A stretch of 64,000 nt of DNA from RPQJ01 sp963706755 (GCA_963706755.1 CAVPNH010000001.1:118793-182792); one strand, 5' to 3'; positions 8,563 to 19,163 are shown, counted from the first letter of the stretch. Translations and numbers: made by a program. Notes: generated from the letters alone by a model not told the origin.

Positions 8563-9630
8563 GTGACCACCACGATACCCGGAACTGCTGCCGCCACGGC
8601 CAGCGAGCCCATCGCCGCCGACGTCGTGATCGTGGGCGCGGGCCCGGCGGGCCTCTTCCAGGTCTTCGAACTCGGGTTGCTCGGCATCAAGGCGCACGTC
8701 GTGGATACGCTCGGGCACCCGGGCGGGCAGTGCGCCGAGCTCTATCCCGACAAGCCCATCTACGACATCCCGGCGCTGCCGGTCTGCGGTGCCCAGGAGC
8801 TCGTCGACCGCCTGCTCGAGCAGATCAAGCCCTTCGGCGCCCAGTTCCACTTCGGGCAGGAGGTGGTGGGGCTCGCGCGGCAGGGCGACGCCGGATTCCT
8901 GCTCGAGACCTCGGCCGGTACACGGTTCGCCGCAAAGACGGTCGTCATCGCGGCGGGCCTGGGCTCGTTCCAGCCGCGCCGCCTCGGCGTCGAGGGCGCG
9001 GACGCCTTTGAGAACCGGCAGATCCACTACCGGGTGCGGCACGCCGGCGACTTCCAAGGCAAGCGCCTGGTGATCTTCGGCGGTGGCGACTCGGCGCTCG
9101 ACTGGGTGGTCGATCTCACGGGCAAGGCCGGCAGCATCGTGCACGTGCACCGGCGGCCGGAGTTCCGCGCAGCCCCGGCGTCCGTGGCGCGAATGCGGGA
9201 ACTCGTTGCCCGAGGCCGCATGACCTATGTCGAGGGCACGGCCGCGGGCCTCCGCACGGCGGACGGGCGGCTCACGGGCGTCACGGTCAAGCGCTCCGAC
9301 GGCACGATCGCGGAATTCGACGCCGACCACGTGCTCGCGTTCTTCGGTCTGCACCCGAAACTTGGTCCCGTCGCAGAGTGGGGCATGGAACTCGAGAAAA
9401 AAGCGCTCAGGGTGGACACCGCGAAATTCCAGACCAGCGTGCCGGGTATCTTCGCGATCGGCGACATCAACACGTATCCGGGCAAGAAGAAGCTGATCCT
9501 GAGCGGCTTCCACGAGGCGGCGCTCGCGGCCTTCGCCATCGCCGAGCACCTGAACCCCGCGAAGAAGGTGCACCTCCAGTACACGACCACGAGCCCGATC
9601 ATGCAGAAGCGGCTCGGCGTGTCGGAGTAG
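8563..9630 (+). CDS. Ferredoxin/flavodoxin-NADP+ reductase, thioredoxin-reductase-like type
   Basis: A 355-residue FAD/NAD(P)H flavoprotein. It has the FAD motif VVIVGAGPAGL near residue 22, a HPGGQC stretch, a second nucleotide motif FGGGDSALDW, and the FAIGDINTYPGKKK and HEAALAAFAI signatures. The CxxC of thioredoxin reductase is missing, which fits the YumC-type ferredoxin-NADP+ reductases. The GTG start at 8563 is supported by GGAGG seven bases earlier. It is divergent from hemN and followed 20 bases later by the thioesterase gene. Its likely partners are the small ferredoxins at 33833 and 45644 (inference). Confidence 0.87.
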   Translation: MTTTIPGTAAATASEPIAADVVIVGAGPAGLFQVFELGLLGIKAHVVDTLGHPGGQCAELYPDKPIYDIPALPVCGAQELVDRLLEQIKPFGAQFHFGQEVVGLARQGDAGFLLETSAGTRFAAKTVVIAAGLGSFQPRRLGVEGADAFENRQIHYRVRHAGDFQGKRLVIFGGGDSALDWVVDLTGKAGSIVHVHRRPEFRAAPASVARMRELVARGRMTYVEGTAAGLRTADGRLTGVTVKRSDGTIAEFDADHVLAFFGLHPKLGPVAEWGMELEKKALRVDTAKFQTSVPGIFAIGDINTYPGKKKLILSGFHEAALAAFAIAEHLNPAKKVHLQYTTTSPIMQKRLGVSE

Positions 9631-9650
9631 CGGACGGCGGCACGGCAGCC

Positions 9651-10502
9651 ATGAACCGACTGCTCGCCGACCTCGTCCGGCTGCTCGAGCTCGAGCGGCT
9701 CGAGAACAACATGTTCCGCGGCGAGAGCCGCGACATCGGCAGTCCGCAGGTCTTCGGCGGCCAGGTGCTCGGGCAGGCGCTCGCGGCCGCCTGCGGCACC
9801 GTCGAGGGCCGCGCCGTGCACTCGCTGCACGCGTACTTCCTGCGCCGTGGCGACTTCAGCGCGCCGATCGTCTACGAGGTGGACCGCAGCCGCGACGGCG
9901 CGAGCTTCTCGAACCGTCGCGTGGTTGCGATCCAGCATGGGCAGCAGATCTTCAACATGGCGGCCTCGTTCCAGATCGCGGAGGAGGGGCCAGACCACCA
10001 GGTTCCGATGCCGGAGGTCGCACCTCCCGAGGAGCTGCCCGACCTGACCGCCGAGGTCCGCAAGCACCTCGAGCGGATGCCGGCCGAGCGGAGGCGATTC
10101 TGGTCGCTCGAGCGGCCGTTCGAGTTCCGTTCTGTCGAGGCGATCGAGGCCGGCGAACCGCGGCCCGGGGTCAGGCACCTGTGGTTCCGGCTGGTGGAAC
10201 GCTGCCCGGACGATCCGGTCCTGCAGCAGTGCCTTCTCGCGTACATGTCGGACTATCACCTGCTCGAGACTGCGACGCTGCCGCACGGTCTCGCGTATCG
10301 CACCGGCGACGTCACGCTCGCGAGCATCGATCACGCCATGTGGTTCCATCGCCCCGTCCGCGTGGACGAGTGGCTGCTCTATGCGCTGGTGAGCCCGAGC
10401 AGTTCAGGCTCGCGCGGGCTGGCCTTCGGCCGCATCTTCGACCGCGCCGGTCGCCTGGTCGCGAGCACGGCACAGGAAGGCCTGATGCGGACTCGGGACT
10501 GA
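9651..10502 (+). CDS. tesB: Acyl-CoA thioesterase II
   Basis: A 283-residue double hot-dog thioesterase that hydrolyses acyl-CoA to free fatty acid and CoA. Recognisable features are FGGQVLGQALAAA near the N-terminus, HSLHAYFLRRGD, the SFSNRRVVAIQHGQQIFNM block, and the C-terminal ASIDHAMWFHRP with STAQEGLMR. The ATG at 9651 follows the ferredoxin reductase stop by 20 bases. The length and both domains are complete. Confidence 0.94.
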   Translation: MNRLLADLVRLLELERLENNMFRGESRDIGSPQVFGGQVLGQALAAACGTVEGRAVHSLHAYFLRRGDFSAPIVYEVDRSRDGASFSNRRVVAIQHGQQIFNMAASFQIAEEGPDHQVPMPEVAPPEELPDLTAEVRKHLERMPAERRRFWSLERPFEFRSVEAIEAGEPRPGVRHLWFRLVERCPDDPVLQQCLLAYMSDYHLLETATLPHGLAYRTGDVTLASIDHAMWFHRPVRVDEWLLYALVSPSSSGSRGLAFGRIFDRAGRLVASTAQEGLMRTRD

Positions 10503-10628
10503 TCCCCCGGGGGACTGATTCCGTTCGGCGCCTCGGGCCTTCGAACTTCGATTCCCATGCCAGGCCGCGACGCGGATTCCAATCGCGTCGTGCTAGGATC
10601 CGGCCGTCAAACGGGGGGGACATTCGCG

Positions 10629-11366
10629 ATGACAACACAGATTGTCGGGCGCGTGCGCTGGTCGGCAGAGAGGAGTTTTTACTTCGGCATGGCGCTCGCC
10701 ATGTTCGGCGTCGTCTATCTGGGCTTCGCGCGCACATTCTTCCTGAGGCCGTTGTTCCCGGATTTTCCGGCGCCCGCGGAGCCGATTTTCCTCGTTCACG
10801 GTGTGGCCTTCACCGCATGGCTCGTACTGCTCGTCGTGCAGCCACTGCTGGTGGCCTCGGGTCGCATCGACCTGCACCGATCGCTGGGGCGCGTCGGTGC
10901 GGCGACTGCCATGGCGATGGTGGTCCTCGGCTTGGCGGGGGCAGTCACGGCTGCGCGCAGGGCGACGGGGTTCATCGGAGTACCGATCCCGCCGCTGCAG
11001 TTCCTGGCAGTCCCGATCTTCAACATCCTGATGTTCGGGTCGCTCGTGACGCTCGCCATCATGAAGCGGCGCGACACGCAGGCTCACAAGCGGCTGATGC
11101 TGCTCGCGACCGTCAACCTGCTTGCAGCCGCGTTCGCGCGCTGGCCGTTCGACTTCGCGAAGGGCGGGCCACCCGTCTATTTCGGGCTCTCGGACCTGTT
11201 CATCGTTGCGCTCGTGATCTGGGATCTTTCCACTCGGCGCCGGTTGCATCCGGTCACGCTGTGGGCGGGACTTGCGACCATCGTGTCGCAGCCCCTCTGC
11301 CTCGCGGTCTCCGGCACCGGGCCGTGGCTCGCGTTTGCGCATTGGCTGGTGGGATCGCCCGGCTGA
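10629..11366 (+). CDS. Uncharacterised multi-pass membrane protein
   Basis: A 245-residue protein with six or seven hydrophobic segments. Charged and histidine residues lie in short loops, notably HRSLGRVG after the second helix and AHKRLMLLATVNLL after the fourth. This arrangement resembles DUF2306-like membrane proteins, but I cannot assign a family with certainty. The ATG at 10629 is preceded by a G-run that can serve as ribosome site, and TAGGAT about 30 bases upstream is a plausible -10 element, so it is probably expressed alone. Function is unknown. Confidence 0.72.
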   Translation: MTTQIVGRVRWSAERSFYFGMALAMFGVVYLGFARTFFLRPLFPDFPAPAEPIFLVHGVAFTAWLVLLVVQPLLVASGRIDLHRSLGRVGAATAMAMVVLGLAGAVTAARRATGFIGVPIPPLQFLAVPIFNILMFGSLVTLAIMKRRDTQAHKRLMLLATVNLLAAAFARWPFDFAKGGPPVYFGLSDLFIVALVIWDLSTRRRLHPVTLWAGLATIVSQPLCLAVSGTGPWLAFAHWLVGSPG

Positions 11367-11442
11367 GGTGGAATGCCGGGCCCACCAGGGCTGCACCGGA
11401 CGGCAGCTCGCGGCCCGCCCAGCAGCTGCTTGAGCCTGGTCG

Positions 11443-14400
11443 CTACTTGAGCGCGAGGTCGAGCCGGACCTTGCCGTCGAGGGGCGTCACTTTTCCGTCC
11501 CGCACCAGGAACACGCGCTCGGGTTCGAGTCCGCTGCCCTCGAGCAGGGCGCGCTGCACGGCCTCCGCGCGTGCCTCGGCGAGCCGCGCGTATTCCGACT
11601 CTGGAACCGAAACGTGCGACCGGGCCTCCTTCTCCAGGTAGGCGATTGCAGCGGCCTGCTGCATCGCCTTCGCGTCGTCACGCGAAGTGCCCTCGGGCGG
11701 CTCGGGCGGTTCCGGAATCTCCGGCTCGGCCCCGGCCTGCTTCTTCACGAGCGCGGTGAGCACCGCGACCTGGTCCTTCGATGGGAGTGCTTCGAATGTC
11801 GGACGCGTCGCGCCTTCCTTGCGCGGTGCGGGTAGTGTCGTGTTCACCGCGTCGGCGAGCGCGGATTGGTACGCGAGATCGAGCAGCGCGGGCCCGTCGA
11901 GCTCGGGCAGGGCGCCGATCGGCACGTCGACCTTGAGGCCCGGCTTCTCCACCAGGCTCTTCGCGAGCGCGCCCAGTTGCCCGGCGGTGGTTGGATCCAG
12001 CACGGCGCTGCCGGCCGCGAAGTCCACGTGCTGTGCTTCCTCGGCGCCGGAGAACAGCGCGCCTAGCAGCGCGAACGGGGCCGTCACCGCCTTGACGATC
12101 AGGTTCTTGATGACCTGCCAGATGATCGGTCCGATGCGGAACTGCGGATCGTCGAGCGTCCCGGTCACCGGGATGTTGAGATCGATGACGCCATTGCGGT
12201 CCCTGAGCAGTACGGTCGCGAACTTGACGGGCAGCGTGGCCTCGTCCTTGCCTCCGGTCGCCTCGCCCCACTCGAGCTGGTCGATGACGATGTGGTGCTT
12301 GGCGTCGAGCTTGCGGTCCGTGATCAGGTAGTGCAGGTCGGTCGTGAGCTTGCCCTTCGCGATGCTGTAGCCCGCGAACCGGCCGGAGTAGGGGTTGAAG
12401 ATGGGCAGAGAGATGTTCTCGAACTTGAGCCCGATGTCCGCATAGCGCTCGAAGGAGAACGGCTGCACCTCGCCCGTGATCGTGACGGGCGAAAACTCTC
12501 CGACACGACCCTTGAAGTCGAGCTTCGCGTGCGAGGCGGGGTCGCTCGACAGTCCGGTCATCGTTCCGGCGAGATGCTCCACGCGCGCGGCGAAATTGGG
12601 CTGCACGCTGTTGTCCGCAAAATCCATGGTGCCTTGCTCGATGCGCACCAGGCGGATGCGCACCGGCATGGTCTCCTTGGGCAGTGGCGCGAGTGCGGGC
12701 GGCGCCTTGGCACCGGTCGCCTTTCGGTCTTTCGCCGCCTGTTCCTCGGCCGCCTCGCGTTCGCGGTCGCGCTTCTTGCGCTGGGCGGGCGTTAGCGACG
12801 CGTCGGCCGCGGCCGACGCGCGCCGTGCCTCGAGCGCCGCCGCGGTGCCCTTGGGGTCCATGACCGCCGAGACGTTGATCACGCGCTCGGGGCTGATGAT
12901 CACCCGCGCGAACGGCTGCTGTACCAGCACCTGGTCGATGCTGGCCGAATCGGGGCCCATCGCGTAACTGATCTTCCTGAGCTCGAGCCGGCGGAAATTT
13001 ACGAAATCCTTCTTGAGCGTGTTGTCGATGGAGGCGAAGCTGTCGATCGTGACGTCGCCGTCGAAGCGCAGGTCCGGCCCCGGTGCCTCGGGCGGGTCGA
13101 GCCTCACCTTGCCCTCGACGGTGAGCTTGCCGTCCGTGATCGTGAGGTCCGCGACCGGCAGCACGTAAGGCTGCAGGATCTGCATGCGAGCGCCGGTGAG
13201 TGCAATTGCGAGGTCTGCGGCCAGCGGCTCGGGCGTGACGGTGCCTTCCGCCTTGAAGGGGGCGACGTCGTTGATCACCATGGCAAGCGTGACCGCGACC
13301 GGCTTGGCGAGGTCCATGCTCGCGCCACGCAAGGTCGCGTCGAGAGGAGACACGACGAAGCGCTTGGCCGTCTCGCCGCGCCGGTCTTCGAAGTCGATGG
13401 CCGCATGCGCGACCTGGGTCGTGGCAACGTCGACCGACCACGCGGGCGCCGCGGACGGGGCGGGCGTCGTACCGGCATCGGCGGCGCCTGCCGGCGGCGC
13501 CGCGGGCGCGGGTGCGGGTGCGCTCGGCGCGGCTGCATCCTCCGGTGCCGCAATCGCTACTTCAGGCTCGCCGGCCCTCGGCACATCAGTGGCGGCAGCC
13601 TGGGTCGCAGGTACCGGCGCGAACAGTTGCGTGAGGTTCACCGTCCCGTCCGGCGCCATCCAGGCCTGGACCTTCATGTCCGTAACCGTGATGTCGCTGA
13701 TCGAGACCGTCCGGGCCGGTATCGACACCTTCGTGTCGGACACGACGATGGCCGGCACCTCGACCCAGTCCGCGTCGGCCCCGCGGGCACGCAGCCCCAG
13801 GCCCGTGACGCTGATCTTCGGCAGGTTGAGCTTCACGCTGGGTGCGTCGCCCAGCGCGACCTCGTAGTGGCCTCCGAGCTCGATCAGGCCCGTATCCATC
13901 TCGAAGGGAAGAGCGTCGCCCAGGGCCTCGCCAATGTTCCGCGCCTTGAGCCCGTGGATCGCAAGTTCGCCCTGCGACGCGAGCGCCGGTGCGGCCTGGA
14001 AGCGACCCTTCCAGTCGAAGCCCTCGCCGGACTCGCTGGTCGCGGACAGGCGGAAGCCGCCGCCCTCGGGGGTGGTGCGGAAGTCCTTGAGCGCGAAATT
14101 GACCGGCGAGAAGCTGCGCTCCAGTGGCTTGGCGCGCGCCCGGTCCGAGAAAGCGACCGCGCCGTTGGACACCGCGAGCGACTGCAGCCAGACGCTCGGC
14201 AGTTGGGACGGCTCCTGGTCCTTCGGCGCTGGTTCCTTCGGAGCGAGATCGGCAAGGTTGAACGCGCCGCCAGGCCTCACGACCGCGTGCAGGGCCGGCG
14301 CCTCGATCGTCACGTCCTTGAAGACGTAGCCGCGATGCCAGATGGATGAGACTTCGAAGTCCACGAACAGCCGACGGAAGCCGAGCATGGGCTGGCCGTC

Positions 14401-14625
14401 CGCGTCAGGCAGCGACAGGTCGTTGACCTCGAACTGCAACAGGAACGGATTGACCCGGACCACGCCGATGCCGAGGTCGCGTCCGTACTCCTTCTTGACG
14501 AACGAGATGGCCTGGCTGCGCACGATGCGCGGCGCGACCTCGAATCCTAGGAGCGCGTACAGGCCGACCAGCGCCGCCGCGATCGCGGCGCGTCGGACCC
14601 ATGCCAACTGCAGGAACTTCGCCAT
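11443..14625 (-). CDS. DUF748 (AsmA-like) envelope protein
   Basis: A 1060-residue protein with one N-terminal membrane anchor (AAIAAALVGLYALLGFEVAP) followed by a very long periplasmic part. Repeated AsmA/DUF748 features include VNPFLLQFEVNDLSL, YVFKDVTIEAPALH, and a C-terminal DIPVTGT-like strand, here DLNIPVTGTLDDPQFRIGPIIW. Pro/Ala-rich and charged linkers split it into blocks, and the C-terminal 200 residues carry an OmpA-like-looking end rich in charged helices. Proteins of this group are thought to bridge inner and outer membranes for phospholipid movement. The ATG at 14625 is preferred because the anchor starts there and a G-rich site precedes it. The gene stands alone. Confidence 0.85.
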   Translation of the reverse strand: MAKFLQLAWVRRAAIAAALVGLYALLGFEVAPRIVRSQAISFVKKEYGRDLGIGVVRVNPFLLQFEVNDLSLPDADGQPMLGFRRLFVDFEVSSIWHRGYVFKDVTIEAPALHAVVRPGGAFNLADLAPKEPAPKDQEPSQLPSVWLQSLAVSNGAVAFSDRARAKPLERSFSPVNFALKDFRTTPEGGGFRLSATSESGEGFDWKGRFQAAPALASQGELAIHGLKARNIGEALGDALPFEMDTGLIELGGHYEVALGDAPSVKLNLPKISVTGLGLRARGADADWVEVPAIVVSDTKVSIPARTVSISDITVTDMKVQAWMAPDGTVNLTQLFAPVPATQAAATDVPRAGEPEVAIAAPEDAAAPSAPAPAPAAPPAGAADAGTTPAPSAAPAWSVDVATTQVAHAAIDFEDRRGETAKRFVVSPLDATLRGASMDLAKPVAVTLAMVINDVAPFKAEGTVTPEPLAADLAIALTGARMQILQPYVLPVADLTITDGKLTVEGKVRLDPPEAPGPDLRFDGDVTIDSFASIDNTLKKDFVNFRRLELRKISYAMGPDSASIDQVLVQQPFARVIISPERVINVSAVMDPKGTAAALEARRASAAADASLTPAQRKKRDREREAAEEQAAKDRKATGAKAPPALAPLPKETMPVRIRLVRIEQGTMDFADNSVQPNFAARVEHLAGTMTGLSSDPASHAKLDFKGRVGEFSPVTITGEVQPFSFERYADIGLKFENISLPIFNPYSGRFAGYSIAKGKLTTDLHYLITDRKLDAKHHIVIDQLEWGEATGGKDEATLPVKFATVLLRDRNGVIDLNIPVTGTLDDPQFRIGPIIWQVIKNLIVKAVTAPFALLGALFSGAEEAQHVDFAAGSAVLDPTTAGQLGALAKSLVEKPGLKVDVPIGALPELDGPALLDLAYQSALADAVNTTLPAPRKEGATRPTFEALPSKDQVAVLTALVKKQAGAEPEIPEPPEPPEGTSRDDAKAMQQAAAIAYLEKEARSHVSVPESEYARLAEARAEAVQRALLEGSGLEPERVFLVRDGKVTPLDGKVRLDLALK

Positions 14626-14709
14626 GAATCCGTTTATCCCCCAGCCGAGACCCCGTACCGACGGCCTCGGCAGCAACTGCAACAGCAGCCGCTGCCGAGG
14701 CGCGTCCGG

Positions 14710-15406
14710 TTACTTGCTGTCCGCCAGCCAGCGGTAGAGGTAGCCCGCGATCAGGGCGCCCAGGAGCGGCGCGACCCAGAACAGCCACAGCTGGTCGATC
14801 GCCCAGCCGCCGACGAACAGGGCCGGACCGGTGCTGCGCGCCGGGTTCACGGAGGTGTTGGTCACGGGAATGCTGATCAGGTGGATCAACGTGAGCCCGA
14901 GGCCGATGGGGATCGGCGCGAACCCGGCCGGGCGCGTCTTTTTTGGTCGAGCCGAGGATGATGATCAGGAACATCATCGTCATCACGACCTCGGTGAGGA
15001 ACCCGGATGCCATCGAGTAGCCGCCTGGCGAGTGCGCGCCGTAGCCGTTCGACGCCATGCCGCCGGCGACGTCGAACGCCGGGTTGCCCGAGGCGATCAT
15101 GTAGAGCATGCCGGCGCCCGCGATGCCGCCCAGCACCTGCGCGACCACGTACGGCAGGACCTCACCCGTCGGGTGCCGTCCGCCGGCCCAGAGTCCCAGG
15201 GTGACGGCCGGGTTCAGGTGGCAACCCGAAATGTGCCCGATCGCGAAGGCCATCGTGAGCACCGTAAGGCCGAAGGCCAGCGCTACCCCGACAAATCCGA
15301 TCCCCAGGTCCGGGAACGCAGCCGCCAGCACTGCGCTGCCGCAACCGCCGAGCACGAGCCAGAATGTTCCGATGAATTCCGCCGCAAATTTCCTCGACAT
15401 GGGCAT
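14710..15406 (-). CDS. aqpZ: Aquaporin Z-like water channel, frameshifted as sequenced
   Basis: A MIP family channel opening with MSRKFAAEFIGTFWLVLGGCGSAV and carrying the first NPA box (HLNPAVTLG). The frame breaks at a run of six A on the coding strand (plus-strand T run at 14939-14944). Removing one base restores GFAPIPIGLGLTLIHL, the second box VNPARSTGP, and the ending YLYRWLADSK with a TAA at 14710. The restored product is about 231 residues, the normal AqpZ length. GGAGG lies seven bases before the start. One extra base in a homopolymer suggests a sequencing error, though a recent mutation cannot be excluded. Confidence 0.88.
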
Positions 15407-15570
15407 GCCCAGTCCTCCGCTGATGGTTATGGTTATGTGATCCGCCAGCCGCCAATCTAACTACTCGGGCCCGCAGGGGGCAAGGACGATTGGTCATAGG
15501 TGCATCCCGGCCCTCGATCCGGCTTCAGGCGTGCGCGGCGCGCGCCATGAGGGACGCGGACGGGTCGGGC

Positions 15571-17011
15571 TCACTGGTCAGGCAGCACCTTGCCCGGGTT
15601 CATGATGCCCCTGGGGTCCAGCGCCCGCTTGATGGCGCGCATCACGTCGATCGCGACCGGGCCCTCGTGCTCTGCGAGTTGCGCGCGCTTCAGGCGCCCA
15701 ATGCCGTGCTCCGCGCTGATGCTGCCACGGAACCGCCTCACCACCTCGTGCACGGCCGCCTGGATCTCCGGCTCCAGGGACAGGAACGCGGCCCGGTCGC
15801 CGCCCAGGGGTTCGCTCACGTTGAAATGAAGGTTGCCGTCGCCGACGTGGCCGTAGGCGACCATGCGCCCGGTCGGGACGATGGTGAGGACAGCCGCCGT
15901 GGCTTCCTCCATGAATTCCGGGAGCGAGGCGACCGGTACCGAGACGTCGTGCTTGATGCTCGCACCTTCGGCTCGCTGCGCTTCCGGGACGGACTCCCGC
16001 AGCCGCCACAGTGCACTGCGTTGCGCGAGCGACTCCGCGATCGTGGCGTCGAGCACCAGACCATCCGACATCGCCTGCCCGAGCGTCCCCTCGAGGACCG
16101 CGCGGAGTCCCGCGTCCTCACGCGATGACGAGAGTTCGCAGAGCACATAGCAGACGTAGGGCCTGCCCGAGCGGGTCGCTCACGCCCGGCACGTGCCGCA
16201 CTGCAAACTCGACCGCGATCCTGGGCAGGTACTCGAAGCTTGAGACCGCGTCGCCGCTGGCGGCGCGCAGCCTGCCAAGGAGTGCTACCGCGGCCGCCGG
16301 GCCCGAGACCGCGGCGAATGCCGTCTCGACGCTGCGCGGCGTCGGGAAGAGCTTCAGGCTCGCGGCGGTGATCACGCCGAGCGTCCCTTCGGCGCCGATG
16401 AAGAGGTCGCGCAGGTCGTAGCCCGTGTTGTCCTTGCGCAGGCTCGTGAGCCCGTCGAGCACCCGTCCGTCGGCGAGGACGACCTCGAGCCCGAGTACCA
16501 GGTCGCGCGTGACCCCGTAGCGCAGCGCATTCAGGCCGCCCGCGTTCGTCGAGAGATTTCCGCCGATCTGGCAGCTGCCCTCGGAGCCGAGCGACAGGGG
16601 GAAGAAGCGTTCGGCAGCGGCGGCCTCGGCCTGTACGCTGGCGAGGAGGCAGCCGGCCTCGACGGTGATGGTGAAATTCGGCGCGTCCAGCGCCCGGATG
16701 CGGTTCATGCGTGCAAGCGAGAGCACGATCTCGTCGCCGCCCGGGCCCGGCGTCGCGCCGCCGCAGTAGCTCGTGTTGCCGCCGTGGGGCACGACGCCTA
16801 CGCCGAGCTCGTGGCAGATGGCGAGTACCTCGGACGTCTCTGCGGTGGAGGCGGGGCGGGCGACCAGCGGCGTCGCGCCACGGTACAGGCCGCGGAAATC
16901 CACCAGGAACGGCGCGATGCGATCCGGCTCCATCAGGCAGCCGGCCGGGCCGAGTGCACCGAGGATGCGCTCGGCGGCGGCGGTCGCGTTGTGAGTGCGG
17001 TCCTGCGGCAT
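15571..17011 (-). CDS. FAD-linked hydroxyacid dehydrogenase (D-2-hydroxyglutarate/D-lactate type), frameshifted as sequenced
   Basis: A flavin-dependent oxidoreductase of the GlcD/D-2-hydroxyglutarate dehydrogenase family. The N-terminal FAD-binding domain (to about residue 290) holds PHGGNTSYCGGATPG, GSEGSCQIGGNLSTNAGG and FIGAEGTLGVIT. The C-terminal FAD-oxidase domain holds YGHVGDGNLHFNV and AEHGIGRLKRAQL. The two halves lie in different frames because of one extra base in the G-run at 16159-16161. Deleting it gives QAYVCYVLCELSS and a single product of about 480 residues. It would oxidise a D-2-hydroxyacid and pass electrons to an ETF or quinone. It lies 32 bases downstream of the thioredoxin-CcdA gene in the same direction. 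Confidence 0.87.
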
Positions 17012-17043
17012 GGCGCCACGATGGCGGGGCGTGGCCGCAGGCG

Positions 17044-18380
17044 TCAAGCCGTGCGTGGCGTGGCGACCTTGGCGACCAGGACGGAGGCGGCCACGGCGAG
17101 CGCCAGCACCAGGATCGACGCCATCGTGTTCGTGAGCAGGTTGGGAGCGAAGATCAGCACCAGGCCGAAGCCCAGCATCATGAAACCCGAGACGAGCTTG
17201 AGGATGCGGCCCTCGGATTCCGAGAGCTTGCGGGCGCCCATGGTCCGGACGAACACGATGACGATGGCGAGCAGGGGCAGCACATAGATCACGTTGTAAG
17301 CGGCGAGCCACGCGTAGTACTGCCCGGATTCGAGCTTCGCGAGCGTGAGGGCGCGCGTATAGACCATCGGGAAGCCCGCGGTGCAGAGGAGCTCGTAGGA
17401 ATTCGCCACGATGGCGAGCAGCACGGTGCTCGCAAGCATCGGTCCCATGCTGCCGGTGGTGACGATGGCGCGCATGCGCTTGAAGAGCCCCGGCTTCGCG
17501 GCGTCCGGAATGGACAGGCTCGGGCCCTCCTTGAACCAGAAATAGTCCTTGATGTTGAGTGCCGCCACCGTGAGCGCGAGCAGCCCGGCGATGATCGTGA
17601 TCACGCGCAATTCGCCCGCGATCAGGAACACATTCAGCCATGCCGCCATGAAGACGAAATAGACGATCCCCGAGAAGAGCACGAACGTGCCGCCCACGAT
17701 CGTCATGCGGGTACGGCTCTTTGCGTGAACCAGCAGGCTCAGCAGGAACAGCAATACGAAGAAGGCGCAGGGATTGAACGCGTCCATGCCCGCCAGCACC
17801 AGCGTCAGCACCGGCAGCGACAGCGCCTGGGCATTCACCGTGCCGACGATCGGAAGATGAAGGGCCGTGCCCGGGTCGCCTTCCTCGATCGCGGGACGGC
17901 CACCTGCATTCGCGGCGCCGGCGGCGGTCGGGGCCGCGGCGGCGCCGGGGTGCGCGATGCGTTCGGCGCGGCAGGCATCGATCGCCCGCTCGAGTTCGGC
18001 GCCGGTCGTGGCCGCGCTGTCGTAGCCGATCGTGACTGTCCGACAGAACACGAAGCCCGGGCACCGAAAGCGCCTCGACGCCCGAGCGACTTCGCCGTCT
18101 CGAAATAGAAACGCGCGTTCTCGGGGTTGTCCTTGACCGCGTAGCGATTGATCTCGAGCCAGGGTTTGCGGCTCGCGAGATCTTCGATGAACGGCTTCGC
18201 GGCCTGGCAGTGCGGGCAGGTCGGTGAATAGAAATAGTAGAGGCGCACCGTCGGGGCGCCGTCGGCCGTGGTTCCGTACCAGAAACCATCGGACGCCGGG
18301 TCGGTGCCGTCGGCGCCCGCGAATGGGGCGAGCAACAGCAGCAGGGCGGCGGCAATGATGCCGAATCGGGTCGCAGTCAT
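17044..18380 (-). CDS. Thioredoxin-like domain fused to CcdA/DsbD-type membrane protein, frameshifted as sequenced
   Basis: An exported redox protein. A signal peptide (FGIIAAALLLLLAPFAGA) leads into a thioredoxin-like domain with active site CPHC (YSPTCPHCQAAKPF). A short linker follows, then a CcdA/DsbD-like membrane region with NPCAFFVLLFLLSLLVHA and NSYELLCTAGFPMVY, whose cysteines are the expected membrane redox pair. Two extra bases, in the C-run at 18081-18083 and in CCCGGG at 18056-18061, shift the frame twice. Correcting both joins KSLGVEALSVPG to FVFCRTVTIGYD. The role would be to carry reducing power across the membrane, as DsbD does, with periplasmic and membrane modules in one chain. 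The substrate is unknown. Confidence 0.82.
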
Positions 18381-18496
18381 GTTTCGCAGCGAGCTCGAAC
18401 CTTGAGACGCGCGCATGGTATCGAGTGGGAGCGCGCGGCAATCTCGGGACTTCTACCGATGCTGCCTCGGCTCCGCGGAATCACTCGCCGGGCGCT

Positions 18497-18982
18497 TCAG
18501 TAACGGCCGTGGGTCTTGTACAGGTAGTTCGTGAGTTCGACCGCCTGCATCGAGAGGCGGCGCTGGATGTCGTGCACGACCCGCACGATCGCGCGCATCA
18601 CGTGGTAGACGACCTTCGGGTGCGATTCCAGCAGCCCTTCGAGCCCATCGCGCGAGAGCCCCAGCACCCGCGTGTCGCTCAGTGCGACCAGCGACGCATA
18701 ACGGGTCGAGCTGTCCAGGAAGGAGAGTTCGCCCGCGACGTCGCCCGGCCGTTTTGCGTTCAGCGTGACCTCGGCCTCCGAGCCCGCGCCCCTCACGACG
18801 CCGAGCAAGCCGCTCACGACCACGTAGAGATGATCGTCGGCCGAGCCCTCCTGGACCAGCACTTCGCCCTGCTTCAGGTCGCGGAGCGTCATCGTCCCGG
18901 CGAGCGTCCGCCGCTCATCGTCGCTCAGCTCGACGGCCAGCTGCGACGTGCTCAAGCCTTCGAAAATGCCGGCTTCGGTCAT
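18497..18982 (-). CDS. Cyclic nucleotide-binding domain protein
   Basis: A 161-residue protein made almost entirely of one cNMP-binding (Crp-like) beta-barrel: LKQGEVLVQEGSADDHLYVVVSG, then RPGDVAGELSFLDSSTRYASLVAL, where the phosphate-binding cassette would lie. A C-terminal helical tail (VMRAIVRVVHDIQRRLSMQAVELTNYLYKT) replaces a DNA-binding domain. It is therefore a sensor or scaffold rather than a transcription factor. The start ATG at 18982 has a GGAG site. Function is unknown. Confidence 0.82.
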   Translation of the reverse strand: MTEAGIFEGLSTSQLAVELSDDERRTLAGTMTLRDLKQGEVLVQEGSADDHLYVVVSGLLGVVRGAGSEAEVTLNAKRPGDVAGELSFLDSSTRYASLVALSDTRVLGLSRDGLEGLLESHPKVVYHVMRAIVRVVHDIQRRLSMQAVELTNYLYKTHGRY

Positions 18983-19163
18983 GACGCGCTCCGGGTGGTG
19001 AGGGGCGGGTGAATTCTCGCGGGACGGCGACTTCGACCGTAATAGGTGAAACCCGCTAGCAGGATGCCAGACCGATGCGGCGCTGGCGACCGAGTCGCGG
19101 ATACGCGCCCTGCGCAGCCGGGCATTTGACTTCTGCGGGCCAGCGTGCGGTACGCTGGCCGGC

